A stretch of 6,776 bases of DNA from Candidatus Woesearchaeota archaeon (GCA_019323665.1 JAHWHA010000112.1:1-6776); one strand, 5' to 3'; counted from the stretch's first letter, positions 1 to 6,158 are shown. The notes: generated from the sequence alone by a model not told the origin. A program made the numbers and translations.

Positions 1-258
1 AACAGTGCGAGTTCTCCAGGAGAGATGGACAAGCTAACCATAACTGCATTCTTGTCAGGCATCCAACTTGAATGTACACCCCAAGTAATCAGCCTTGTTG
101 AAGATGAACAAGGGGAAGAACCAAAATCAGAATGCAAGGCAAGCTTTACAGCAACAAAAGAGTACATAGCGCCTCTGCATATCCAGCTTGATTATGTGTA
201 TAGGCAGATAACAGATACCAAAGAGATTAAAATTAGGGCAAAGCAAACAGCACCATAA
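1..258 (+). CDS. C-terminal end of a probable surface/secreted beta-sandwich protein (5' partial)
   Basis: The reading frame is open from the first base of the window (N-S-A-S-S-P-G-E before the first Met at base 25), so this is most likely the tail of a longer gene and not a 77-residue protein. About 85 residues are visible. They alternate hydrophobic and polar positions, as in beta strands, and end with a strand-like LHIQLDYVYRQ segment followed by KEIKIR. The segment carries two cysteines, in LECTPQ and SECKAS, that could pair if the protein is exported. No catalytic motif or transmembrane helix is visible. Small proteins and domains with a C-terminal LDYxY strand are, to my recollection, common in DPANN archaeal secreted or membrane proteins; this is a weak family impression. 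The function is unknown. An independent short gene starting at 25 is possible, since GGAGAG lies just upstream of that ATG, but the uninterrupted upstream frame argues against it. Confidence 0.55.
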   Translation, partial: NSASSPGEMDKLTITAFLSGIQLECTPQVISLVEDEQGEEPKSECKASFTATKEYIAPLHIQLDYVYRQITDTKEIKIRAKQTAP

Positions 259-305
259 AACTTTCCTAATTCTCAATCCTTAAGCAGGTTCCAGCTTTTA
301 GAAAA

Positions 306-314
306 CTATAAAAA
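306..314 (+). promoter_or_regulatory. TATA box, predicted leaderless promoter of the TPR-Pelota operon
   Basis: The motif CTATAAAAA lies in the 78-bp gap after the first gene, with an AAAA tract just upstream that could serve as a BRE-like element. Its centre is about 27 bp before the ATG at 337. Archaeal transcription normally starts about 25-27 bp downstream of the TATA centre, so the mRNA should begin at or next to the A of the start codon. No Shine-Dalgarno motif precedes this ATG, which agrees with a leaderless transcript. Confidence 0.7.
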
Positions 315-336
315 CACTCACTGTAAGATTTAGTCC

Positions 337-981
337 ATGGCGGCAGAGACTCTGTCAATAGCAGTGTTGTTTTTATTAGGTATTTTAATACTTGTATTGA
401 TTTTTAAGCTTTTAATAAAAATTGTAATATTGATACTAAGGTTTGATTTTCCTGAGGTTATGATGTTTAAACCCCCAGATAAGAGGGCAAAAATATTAAA
501 CAATAAATGGCATCAAGTCAAGGAGGAAGCAATTGAGGTTTTTCAGGCAGCAGCAATGACAGACACTGCAGAAATGCTCAGATTTAGAGGCTTGGATAAC
601 TCGCTGCTGAGCAAAGGAGACAAAGCTGATAAGTACTTCAAGAAGAAGAAATATAAGAAAGCTTCAGAAATGTATAGGGAAGTTATTAAAGACACAAAGA
701 ATAAGGTATGGGACAGTGTGTTCCAGCACATGCTGGAAGTTCAGGCTCAGAGACTGAAAAAATACGCAGATAACCCGGAGATTCAAGCGTATATACTCTC
801 AAAGGGGTTTGATGTTAGTAAAATGAAAGAGCTTGCAGCCAATTATGCCTCAGCGAGCAGAGAAGCACAGAAAGCATTCAAGGAAGGCTATCTCTACAGG
901 GCATATAAACTCTACAGAGAGGCGCTTGGCAACTACCATGATTTCAACGCAGCTTATCAAGCATATCAAGGAGCAAGATGA
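337..981 (+). CDS. Membrane-anchored TPR-like protein encoded directly upstream of Pelota
   Basis: This is a 214-residue protein that I do not recognise as a named family. Residues about 7-35 form one long, strongly hydrophobic stretch (ILILVLIFKLLIKIVILIL within it), which should be a single membrane anchor. It is followed by a soluble, lysine-rich, helical domain that would lie in the cytoplasm if the basic residues flanking the helix set the orientation. Two TPR-like helix pairs are visible, at about residues 93-122 (DKYFKKKKYKKASEMYREV) and 175-200 (AFKEGYLYRAYKLYREAL), with the small/aromatic spacing typical of tetratricopeptide repeats. The ATG at 337 is chosen because the TATA box lies about 27 bp upstream and the hydrophobic segment begins immediately after it. 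The stop codon overlaps the pelota start as ATGA, so the two are cotranscribed and probably translationally coupled. A role as a membrane scaffold is possible, but its partner is unknown. Confidence 0.8.
   Translation: MAAETLSIAVLFLLGILILVLIFKLLIKIVILILRFDFPEVMMFKPPDKRAKILNNKWHQVKEEAIEVFQAAAMTDTAEMLRFRGLDNSLLSKGDKADKYFKKKKYKKASEMYREVIKDTKNKVWDSVFQHMLEVQAQRLKKYADNPEIQAYILSKGFDVSKMKELAANYASASREAQKAFKEGYLYRAYKLYREALGNYHDFNAAYQAYQGAR
968..973 (+). promoter_or_regulatory. Shine-Dalgarno site of pelota inside the upstream gene
   Basis: AAGGAG lies within the last codons of the TPR-like gene, 4 nt before the pelota ATG. The spacing is short, but the motif fits the internal, operon-type initiation expected at an ATGA stop-start overlap, in contrast to the leaderless first gene. 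Confidence 0.6.
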
Positions 982-2039
982 AGATACTCAAGAAACAATT
1001 GAAAAAAGGAATTGTGTCTGTAAAGGTTGAAGACCTTGATGATTTGTGGTATTTGAGCCAGGTTATAGAGCAACATGACCAGGTTAGCGGCAAGACTGAA
1101 AGAAAAATCAAACTTAAGGACAAATCAAACGAAACCCAGAAAGTCTATAAAAAAACAGTTTATATAACCCTTGAGGTTGAAAAGGTGGAATTCCATGAGT
1201 ACTCTGACGTCCTAAGAGTCTCTGGCATAGTGTTTGAAGCGCCAGAGGATGTGCAGAAAGGTAGCCACCACACCTTCAACATCGAGCTTGGGAGTGTTGT
1301 GACAATAACCAAAAAGATGTGGTTCAAGTATCATCTGGAAAGGCTGGAAGAAGCAGCAGCCTCAGGCTGGCTCGACATTTTGGTGTTGGTTCTTGACCGC
1401 GAGGAGGCATTTTTCGCACTGCTTAAAAAACAAGGTTATAAAATCCTTGCTGAACTCAGCGGGGATGTGAGCAAGAAGGCAGATGTGCAGATACAGACTT
1501 CAAATTTTTACAAAGAGTTGATTAGCACATTAACAGAATACACACAACGCTACAAGATTAAATCGATCATAGTTGCTAGCCCAGCATTCTGGAAAGAGGA
1601 ACTTGTTGAGAAGATCCAAGACCAAGAGCTAAAATCTAAGATCACTGTTGCAACATGCAGCACAGCAGACAAGCAGGCAATCACTGAGCTGCTCAACAGA
1701 CCTGAGATACATACTGTACTCAAGCAGCAACGGGTTGCCAAAGAAACAAAGCTTGTTGAAGAGCTGCTTGCGGCTATTTCAAAAAACTCATTGGCAGCAT
1801 ATGGGTTTAGTGAGACAAAGCAGGCAGTTGAAGCGGGTGCGGCACTCAAATTCCTGCTCACAACAAAGTATATCCATAATAAAAGGCGTGTGGAAGAGTT
1901 CACAGAGATTGAGTCTTTGATGAAACTCGCGGAGTCACTTGGCGCAACAATCACTATAATCAACTCAGCGCATGAAGCAGGCAGAAAGCTGGACGGATTA
2001 GGGGGGATTGCAGCAGTACTCAGATACAGGATTGGCTGA
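978..2039 (+). CDS. pelA: Archaeal Pelota (aPelota/Dom34), ribosome-rescue factor
   Basis: Archaeal Pelota binds the empty A site of stalled ribosomes together with the GTPase aEF1A and, with ABCE1, splits them. It resembles aRF1 but lacks the GGQ peptidyl hydrolysis motif, and no GGQ is present here. The length of 353 residues is typical. Three domains are visible: an Sm-like N-terminal domain (about 1-125) with MKILKKxLKKG, DDLWYLSQVI and SGKTERKIK; a central eRF1_2-type domain (about 131-250) with LVLDREEAFFALL and IIVASPAF; and a C-terminal eRF1_3-type domain (about 255-350) with AAYGFSETKQAVEAGA and LGGIAAVLRY. The PGF-like turn of the central domain reads P202-A203-F204, so the usual glycine is replaced. 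The start follows from the family N-terminus, AAGGAG 4 nt upstream, and the 4-bp overlap with the TPR-like gene. T-runs follow the stop, and a new promoter precedes the next gene. Confidence 0.95.
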   Translation: MKILKKQLKKGIVSVKVEDLDDLWYLSQVIEQHDQVSGKTERKIKLKDKSNETQKVYKKTVYITLEVEKVEFHEYSDVLRVSGIVFEAPEDVQKGSHHTFNIELGSVVTITKKMWFKYHLERLEEAAASGWLDILVLVLDREEAFFALLKKQGYKILAELSGDVSKKADVQIQTSNFYKELISTLTEYTQRYKIKSIIVASPAFWKEELVEKIQDQELKSKITVATCSTADKQAITELLNRPEIHTVLKQQRVAKETKLVEELLAAISKNSLAAYGFSETKQAVEAGAALKFLLTTKYIHNKRRVEEFTEIESLMKLAESLGATITIINSAHEAGRKLDGLGGIAAVLRYRIG

Positions 2040-2047
2040 GCTTTGCA

Positions 2048-2060
2048 TTTTTGGCATTTT
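2048..2060 (+). terminator. Candidate oligo-T terminator after pelota
   Basis: Two short T-runs (T5 at 2048-2052 and T4 at 2057-2060) lie within 25 bases of the pelota stop, inside a repeated GCATTTT pattern. Archaeal termination commonly uses U-rich tracts without a hairpin, and no stem-loop is seen here. The runs are short, so readthrough into the next unit is possible. Confidence 0.4.
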
Positions 2061-2064
2061 GTCA

Positions 2065-2081
2065 TCAGAAATTGTCAGAAA
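2065..2081 (+). repeat. Tandem TCAGAAA direct repeats upstream of the PIN-module TATA box
   Basis: TCAGAAA occurs at 2065-2071 and again at 2075-2081, so the copies are offset by 10 bp, close to one helical turn. The second copy runs into the purine-rich bases directly before the TATA box, where the BRE would lie. The pair could be an operator that places a regulator on one face of the DNA, or it could be chance in an AT-rich gap. Confidence 0.35.
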
Positions 2082-2083
2082 AA

Positions 2084-2092
2084 TTTATATAA
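2084..2092 (+). promoter_or_regulatory. TATA box, predicted leaderless promoter of the HTH-PIN module
   Basis: TTTATATAA is preceded by an A-rich BRE-like stretch, and its centre is about 27 bp before the ATG at 2115. That is the same spacing as at 310/337. Transcription should therefore start at the start codon, and no Shine-Dalgarno motif precedes the ATG. This separates the module transcriptionally from pelota. Confidence 0.75.
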
Positions 2093-2114
2093 CATCAAGA
2101 CAACTTAAAAGCAG

Positions 2115-2654
2115 ATGGAGCCAACAATAAAAGAGGATTTAATAAATATTCTAGCCAAAGCTTTGGAGATAATCAACCAAGGCAATTTCTTTGAGCTTAA
2201 GGAGCTCAGCAATCACACAATCCATAATGCAAGCATCTTCCAGGATGAGTATTCAGTTTCAATTGCGGTGATAATGTATGCATTGTCAAAAATCCTTGAG
2301 AGAGGCAAGCCTAAACTTGACACTATCAATAGCCTAATGAAAGACGCAGTGCAAGTACTCAGCAAGGATGACTGGGATAGTTACAAGGCGATAACAAAAG
2401 AGATGTTCAAATTTATAGCAGATATTGACTCCAGACTCAAACTTTTTATTGACGAAGTTGTTAGACAAGCTGAAATAAAGAAAAGCTCTAAGATTTATTA
2501 TCATGGAATCTCACTTGGGCAAGCAGCAAGCATTCTTGGAGTATCACAGTGGGAGCTGATGAATTATGTGGGCCATACAAAGATGATGGATGAGGGTTAT
2601 GAAAGGCCAGATGTTGTTGAGAAGGTTAAATTCACGAGGTCTCTATTCAAATGA
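2115..2654 (+). CDS. Helical protein with C-terminal HTH-like motif, partner of the PIN-domain gene
   Basis: I do not recognise a named family for this 179-residue protein. Residues 1-120 are predicted by eye to be entirely helical, with heptad-like spacing in IKEDLINILAKALEIINQ and LFIDEVVRQAEIKK, and no membrane segment is seen. Residues about 131-151 (ISLGQAASILGVSQWELMNY) resemble a helix-turn-helix: an AAxxLGVS turn followed by a recognition-like helix. Comparable segments occur in some antitoxins of archaeal toxin-antitoxin pairs, such as the UPF0175 type. Its stop overlaps the start of the PIN gene (ATGA at 2651), the arrangement common for antitoxin-toxin pairs. I infer a regulator or neutralising partner of the PIN protein. 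It is much longer than typical VapB antitoxins (about 70-90 residues), so it could instead be a cofactor in RNA processing. The start is set by the TATA box about 27 bp upstream. Confidence 0.75.
   Translation: MEPTIKEDLINILAKALEIINQGNFFELKELSNHTIHNASIFQDEYSVSIAVIMYALSKILERGKPKLDTINSLMKDAVQVLSKDDWDSYKAITKEMFKFIADIDSRLKLFIDEVVRQAEIKKSSKIYYHGISLGQAASILGVSQWELMNYVGHTKMMDEGYERPDVVEKVKFTRSLFK
2636..2640 (+). promoter_or_regulatory. Shine-Dalgarno site of the PIN-domain gene
   Basis: GAGGT lies 10 nt before the ATG at 2651, within the last codons of the upstream gene. It matches the anti-Shine-Dalgarno core and supports initiation at the ATGA overlap. Confidence 0.5.
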
Positions 2655-3361
2655 AGTCGCTTGTTTTTGATACAGGACCAATAATAACTTTGACTATGAA
2701 CAACATGCTCTGGCTGTTGGAGCCATTGGAGAAAAGATTTAGCGGTGACTTCTTCATTACACAGCAAGTCAAAAAGGAGCTTATTGACAAGCCGCTCAGC
2801 ACGAAACGCTTTAAGTTTGAAGCTCTCCAGGTTCTGCAGCATGTAAGCCGAGGAGTTATTAAGGTTATTGATGAGCCTGCAGTTACTGATAAAGCAAATG
2901 AGCTGCTAAATCTGGCAAACAGCTGTTTCCGCGCAAAAAAACACAATATCAAAATAGTTCATCTTGGAGAGATGGAAACAGTAGCACTTGCTCTTCATAA
3001 AGGCTCGGAGGCAATTGTTGTGGATGAGCGCACTACAAGGTATCTTGTTGAAAAGCCTGAAAAAATCCAGGAATACATGGGCAGTAAGATGCATACACAA
3101 GTTTCAGTTAATCATGACAATCTCAAGCAGCTTAAAAAGCAACTAAACCCTTTGAAAGTGATACGCTCAGTAGAGTTGATTACACTTGCATACGAACTTG
3201 GACTTCTGGATCTTTTCACAACAGAGCGGGAGAATGAGCTTCTTCCAAATCTCAAGGAGACGCTTCTTGAGTCTGTGCTCTGGGGTGCTAAGCTGAAGGG
3301 TTGTGCAATTTCATCAGATGAGATTGACACGATAATGCAGCTGGAGAAACCACAAACCTGA
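2651..3361 (+). CDS. PIN-domain protein, probable ribonuclease (long VapC-like)
   Basis: PIN domains are metal-dependent RNases with four conserved acidic residues. The expected pattern is visible: D7 in LVFDTGPII after the first beta strand, E43 in VKKELI, E107 (or E109) in LGEMETVALAL, and D125 in AIVVDERTTR. The PIN domain covers about residues 1-150. Residues about 155-236 add a helical C-terminal extension (VELITLAYELGLLD, LLESVLWGAKLKGCAIS), which is unusual because VapC toxins are about 130-150 residues. The gene overlaps its partner by ATGA and has GAGGT 10 nt upstream. Either a toxin of an atypical VapBC-like pair or a housekeeping RNA-processing or ribosome-associated nuclease is possible. 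The all-acidic active site argues for activity, but the target cannot be deduced. Just downstream the gene meets the convergent trm4-like gene, 27 bp away. Confidence 0.82.
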   Translation: MKSLVFDTGPIITLTMNNMLWLLEPLEKRFSGDFFITQQVKKELIDKPLSTKRFKFEALQVLQHVSRGVIKVIDEPAVTDKANELLNLANSCFRAKKHNIKIVHLGEMETVALALHKGSEAIVVDERTTRYLVEKPEKIQEYMGSKMHTQVSVNHDNLKQLKKQLNPLKVIRSVELITLAYELGLLDLFTTERENELLPNLKETLLESVLWGAKLKGCAISSDEIDTIMQLEKPQT

Positions 3362-3380
3362 GAATAGGTAACAACTGCCC

Positions 3381-3389
3381 TTTTTCTTT
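3381..3389 (+). terminator. Candidate T-rich terminator of the HTH-PIN module
   Basis: TTTTTCTTT lies about 20 bases after the PIN stop codon, in the 27-bp gap between two convergent genes, and touches the last base of the opposing stop codon. It fits U-tract termination of the plus-strand transcript. No hairpin was seen and no comparable T-run serves the minus-strand transcript, which may read into the 3' end of the PIN gene as antisense. Confidence 0.45.
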
Positions 3390-4345
3390 CAACGTCCCTT
3401 CTTGATTTCAGCAATAAAAAACCCCTCAGTGTCATTGTCCTGGGGCCAAATGCGCAAACACTTCCTTACACGATTATCGTAACTCTTTCCTTCAAAACTT
3501 ATAACAGGGTTACTTCTGCTGATTTTCAACATTACATTCTGAAGTTCTGCATCATCATTCTTCTCAAGAAACCAGTCAATTACCCCTTCATTCTCCTCTG
3601 GTTCAAGAGTGCAAGTGGAATAGACAAGTGTTCCTCTGCTCTTCAGAACATCATAACCTGTCTGTAGCAGCTTCTTCTGTGTAGCAGCCAGTCGCTTGAC
3701 CATTTTGGGATTCCACATCTCAAGGGTCTTGAATGATTTCCTTATCGCACCTGTGCCAGAGCAAGGCGCATCAACAAGCACTCTGTTAAATTTCTGAGAA
3801 ATCTTGCTGAACTTCGTACCCTGCATTAATGTCACAACACTATTCTTGACACCGCAGCGCTGCAGGTTAATAGATAGAGGAGCAATCCTTGTAGTTGAAA
3901 CATCATTACATACAACTATCCCCTGGTTTTCCATCTGCTGCGCGATTTGAGTAGATTTTGAGCCAGGTGCTGCGCACATGTCAAGCACAACCTCACCCGG
4001 TTTTGGGTCAAGCACAACCACTGGAATCATTGATGCAGTTTCTTGCACATAATAATAACCAAGCGCATGCTCCACCATATTGCCGATATCTCTCCTGCCA
4101 TCAATATGCTCAACCCAGAAACCATGCTTGCACCACGGAATTGCAGTCAGCTGCCAGTCATTAAGAGCAAGCCTTACATCTTTGATTGACGATTTTAGTG
4201 GATTAACTCGGATACTCTTGCGCAGAAATCTCATAGAATAATCAATAAACATGTCATAATCATCATGGAGCAGCTCTCTATAACGCTCTTCAAAACCTTT
4301 TTTTATTTGCACATCTTGCGCTCTGGTTATTGCTGCCATATTCAT
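3389..4345 (-). CDS. trm4: tRNA (cytosine-5) methyltransferase, archaeal Trm4 / NOL1-NOP2-Sun (RsmB) family
   Basis: This 318-residue enzyme transfers a methyl group from SAM to C5 of cytosine in RNA. The archaeal members of this size (aTrm4) act on tRNA at positions such as C48/C49. All key motifs are present: the RVNPLK segment (46-51), YYVQETASM (98-106), SAM motif I VLDMCAAPGSKS (120-131), D148 as the probable ribose ligand, motif IV DAPCSGTG (192-199) with C195, which releases the product, and motif VI STCTLEPEENE (243-253) with catalytic C245. There is no PUA domain, which argues against an NSUN6-type C72 enzyme; rRNA specificity cannot be excluded. It starts 18 bp after elp3, so the two form an operon. 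No Shine-Dalgarno motif is seen before the ATG at 4345; the in-frame ATG at 4339 (Met3) is an equally simple start. Confidence 0.92.
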   Translation of the reverse strand: MNMAAITRAQDVQIKKGFEERYRELLHDDYDMFIDYSMRFLRKSIRVNPLKSSIKDVRLALNDWQLTAIPWCKHGFWVEHIDGRRDIGNMVEHALGYYYVQETASMIPVVVLDPKPGEVVLDMCAAPGSKSTQIAQQMENQGIVVCNDVSTTRIAPLSINLQRCGVKNSVVTLMQGTKFSKISQKFNRVLVDAPCSGTGAIRKSFKTLEMWNPKMVKRLAATQKKLLQTGYDVLKSRGTLVYSTCTLEPEENEGVIDWFLEKNDDAELQNVMLKISRSNPVISFEGKSYDNRVRKCLRIWPQDNDTEGFFIAEIKKGR

Positions 4346-4363
4346 TGTTTGTTCATTTGATAT

Positions 4364-6082
4364 TCAAATCATCTTAACCATATAAACCCCTTGCTTTTTA
4401 TAACCTTGCTTCCTGTAATATTCTCGGACACCAACCCCTGAGATGATAACCATTCTGTTTTTGCTGAAATCATCTACTGATATCTGTTCAGCTCGTTTGA
4501 GCAAATTTTTTCCAATTCCATGATGTTGCACACTCCCAGAACCGCCAATAGGTGCTGCTGTTCCGTACACGTGCAGCTCACGGATGCCAGCGCTCTTTGC
4601 TGTTATCTCTGGCCTGAAAGGCTTATCAGGGATACGGAGCCGGCAGAAGCCTGCTAGCAAATTGTTTTTTATGTCTTCAGCTGATATGAAAATTTCAGTT
4701 CCGTGAGAGGCTTCATACTCAGATGTAATAATCTTCAGATTTTTAAGATCTAACTTGGAGTTGCGGGGCTCTCGGCATCTAATACATTGACACATCTCTC
4801 CGCGTTTCTTCATAACCTTATGCACTTCCTGCCTGAGATTTGTCATATCAACACCAGCTGCGGTCACTTTTGTGGGGATATCACGTTGCACTCGCATTAT
4901 CCTGCAGTATTTAGGCATAAATCTTTTAAAATCTGCAATTAGCTTTGCAGCCTGTCCAGTTGTAATAGGCTTATATTCCCCTTTATTGTACTCTTCATAG
5001 AGCGCGGTGCCGGGCATAACCATGCACGGATATATCTTAAGTGCATCAGGCCTGTAATCAGGATTTGAAAACAGCTCTTTGAGCATCTTAAGATCCTCGT
5101 CAATAGAAGTGCCAGGCAATCCAGGCATCATATGATAACCAACTTTGAGCAGTGAATCTTTGAGTAGCTGGGTTGCTTCAATGGTTTGCTTAACAGAATG
5201 TCCTCTTTTTACATACTCAAGCGCAGCATCTTTAAGACTCTGCACACCAAGCTCAACTCTTGTTGTACCATATCTTAACATTTCACCTATTTGTCTCTCT
5301 TGGCAATAATCTGGCCTGGTTTCAACACACAAAGCAACACATCTGACTTTGGCATGCTCATTCTGTTTCTGTTCTTGCTCCAGAACACACTTGTTTTTTG
5401 TTGCCAGCAATCTCTTCTGGATAGATTGAACACGCTCTATATTCCCAATTTCACCAAGCAGTTCAAAGAATTCCTTGAATTTTAGGAATCTAAGTTTGTT
5501 ATTGTGAAAAAACATGCTGCTGAAATCATTCATCGCCTTGTATGAGTCTTCAATAAAGCTATCACGATAAGCCTTTGGAGCAGCTGGAAAAGTGCCTCCC
5601 ATCACAATCAGCTCAACTTTGTCATAATTATGCCCAAGCACAGTATACTGCTCCAATCTGTTAAAAATCTGCAGATAAGCATCATATCTGTTACGGGCAC
5701 CGCGCATGGACGCAGGCTCATGGCCGGTATAGCTCTGCGGCACATCTCCAAATTCTGAGGATATGCCTCCAGGACAATAGCTGCATTTCCCATGAGGACA
5801 TCTCAGGGGCTTGGTCATTATAGCAACCACCGCAACACCTGAACCAGTTCTGCTTGGCTTTGAGACAAGCGCTTTTAGGTTTTGCAGGTCTTCTGGTTCA
5901 GCGTGCAGCAATATCTCAAAATCAGAAGGGATTTTCTTTAACCCATATTTTCGGCAGAGCTGCAGCTTTAGCTCAGAAACACGCTCTTTAGAGAGCTGCT
6001 TGCCTTTTATCTTTTGGATCAATTCTGAATATATATTCTGAAGCTCCATATTCAGAATTAACCTTTGGCCATTTAAAAACAT
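4364..6082 (-). CDS. elp3: Elp3, tRNA wobble-uridine acetyltransferase (radical SAM + GNAT)
   Basis: Elp3 uses acetyl-CoA and a SAM-derived radical to build the carboxymethyl group on U34 of tRNA (cm5U). Archaea do this with Elp3 alone, without the other Elongator subunits. The 572 residues show a basic N-terminal tRNA-binding region (about 20-85), then the radical SAM domain with cluster ligands C95, C100 and C103 in RCPHGKCSYCPGG, followed by QSYTGHEPASMR, VELIVMGGTFPA, CVETRPD, RVELGVQS and YHMMPGLPGT. A zinc-type CQCIRCRE (431-438) comes next. The C-terminal GNAT domain has YGTAAPIG, the acetyl-CoA loop QHHGIGKNLL (from 519) and GVGVREYYRKQGY (549-561). All catalytic elements appear intact. 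The start is uncertain. The ATG at 6082 has AAGGAGG 9 nt upstream, but Met12 (6049) has a TATA-like box about 26 bp upstream and fits the usual family N-terminus. It is followed by trm4 after 18 bp. Confidence 0.95.
   Translation of the reverse strand: MFLNGQRLILNMELQNIYSELIQKIKGKQLSKERVSELKLQLCRKYGLKKIPSDFEILLHAEPEDLQNLKALVSKPSRTGSGVAVVAIMTKPLRCPHGKCSYCPGGISSEFGDVPQSYTGHEPASMRGARNRYDAYLQIFNRLEQYTVLGHNYDKVELIVMGGTFPAAPKAYRDSFIEDSYKAMNDFSSMFFHNNKLRFLKFKEFFELLGEIGNIERVQSIQKRLLATKNKCVLEQEQKQNEHAKVRCVALCVETRPDYCQERQIGEMLRYGTTRVELGVQSLKDAALEYVKRGHSVKQTIEATQLLKDSLLKVGYHMMPGLPGTSIDEDLKMLKELFSNPDYRPDALKIYPCMVMPGTALYEEYNKGEYKPITTGQAAKLIADFKRFMPKYCRIMRVQRDIPTKVTAAGVDMTNLRQEVHKVMKKRGEMCQCIRCREPRNSKLDLKNLKIITSEYEASHGTEIFISAEDIKNNLLAGFCRLRIPDKPFRPEITAKSAGIRELHVYGTAAPIGGSGSVQHHGIGKNLLKRAEQISVDDFSKNRMVIISGVGVREYYRKQGYKKQGVYMVKMI
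6072..6078 (-). promoter_or_regulatory. TATA-like box that would give a leaderless elp3 mRNA starting at Met12
   Basis: Read on the minus strand this is TTTTAAA, centred about 26 bp before the ATG at 6049 (second in-frame Met of elp3). The distance matches the two plus-strand leaderless promoters of this window. It lies inside the coding sequence if the upstream ATG at 6082 is used, so it conflicts with the Shine-Dalgarno evidence for that start. Confidence 0.4.
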
Positions 6083-6091
6083 TCGTTAATC

Positions 6092-6098
6092 CCTCCTT
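6092..6098 (-). promoter_or_regulatory. Strong Shine-Dalgarno site before the first elp3 ATG
   Basis: On the minus strand AAGGAGG lies 9 nt before the ATG at 6082. It is the best Shine-Dalgarno match in the window and is the reason for keeping the longer elp3 start. Confidence 0.6.
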
Positions 6099-6115
6099 AT
6101 GCTAACTTCACAATC

Positions 6116-6123
6116 CTTTTAAG
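6116..6123. promoter_or_regulatory. Palindromic TATA-like element between divergent elp3 and DUF362 genes
   Basis: CTTTTAAG is its own reverse complement. Counting 26-27 bp rightward puts a start site near 6146, just before the GGAGGTG that precedes the DUF362 gene. Counting the same distance leftward puts one near 6093, at the edge of the AAGGAGG of elp3. One element could thus serve both directions, or only the rightward one. The rightward geometry is the better fit. Confidence 0.4.
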
Positions 6124-6146
6124 CTGCCCTTGATTCCAGCTTCCTT

Positions 6147-6153
6147 GGAGGTG
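6147..6153 (+). promoter_or_regulatory. Shine-Dalgarno site that points to an AUC start for the DUF362 gene
   Basis: GGAGGTG is a near-perfect Shine-Dalgarno motif. From the GGAGG core, 7 nt lead to the codon ATC at 6159, the position where the family's start Met is expected. No ATG, GTG or TTG exists in that frame between the upstream stop at 6120 and this point. Confidence 0.6.
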
Positions 6154-6158
6154 GCAAT

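Noticed and set aside
285..300. Weak inverted repeat AAGC...GCTT in the gap before the TPR-like gene
   Set aside because: Only four base pairs with a long loop and no following T-run, so it is not a credible terminator.
1550..2065. A 171-codon minus-strand open frame
   Set aside because: It is antisense to the C-terminal half of pelota, its serine/alanine-rich translation has no domain, and it has no promoter signal.
3112..3435. A 107-codon minus-strand open frame spanning the PIN and trm4 3' ends
   Set aside because: It overlaps two well-supported genes, and its arginine/serine-rich translation looks like a reading-frame shadow.
4342..4356. Four-codon frame M-N-K-Q-stop on the minus strand whose stop overlaps the trm4 ATG
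   Set aside because: The gap is AT-rich and tiny, no Shine-Dalgarno motif precedes it, and chance explains it; it is noted only because of the ATGA-type overlap.
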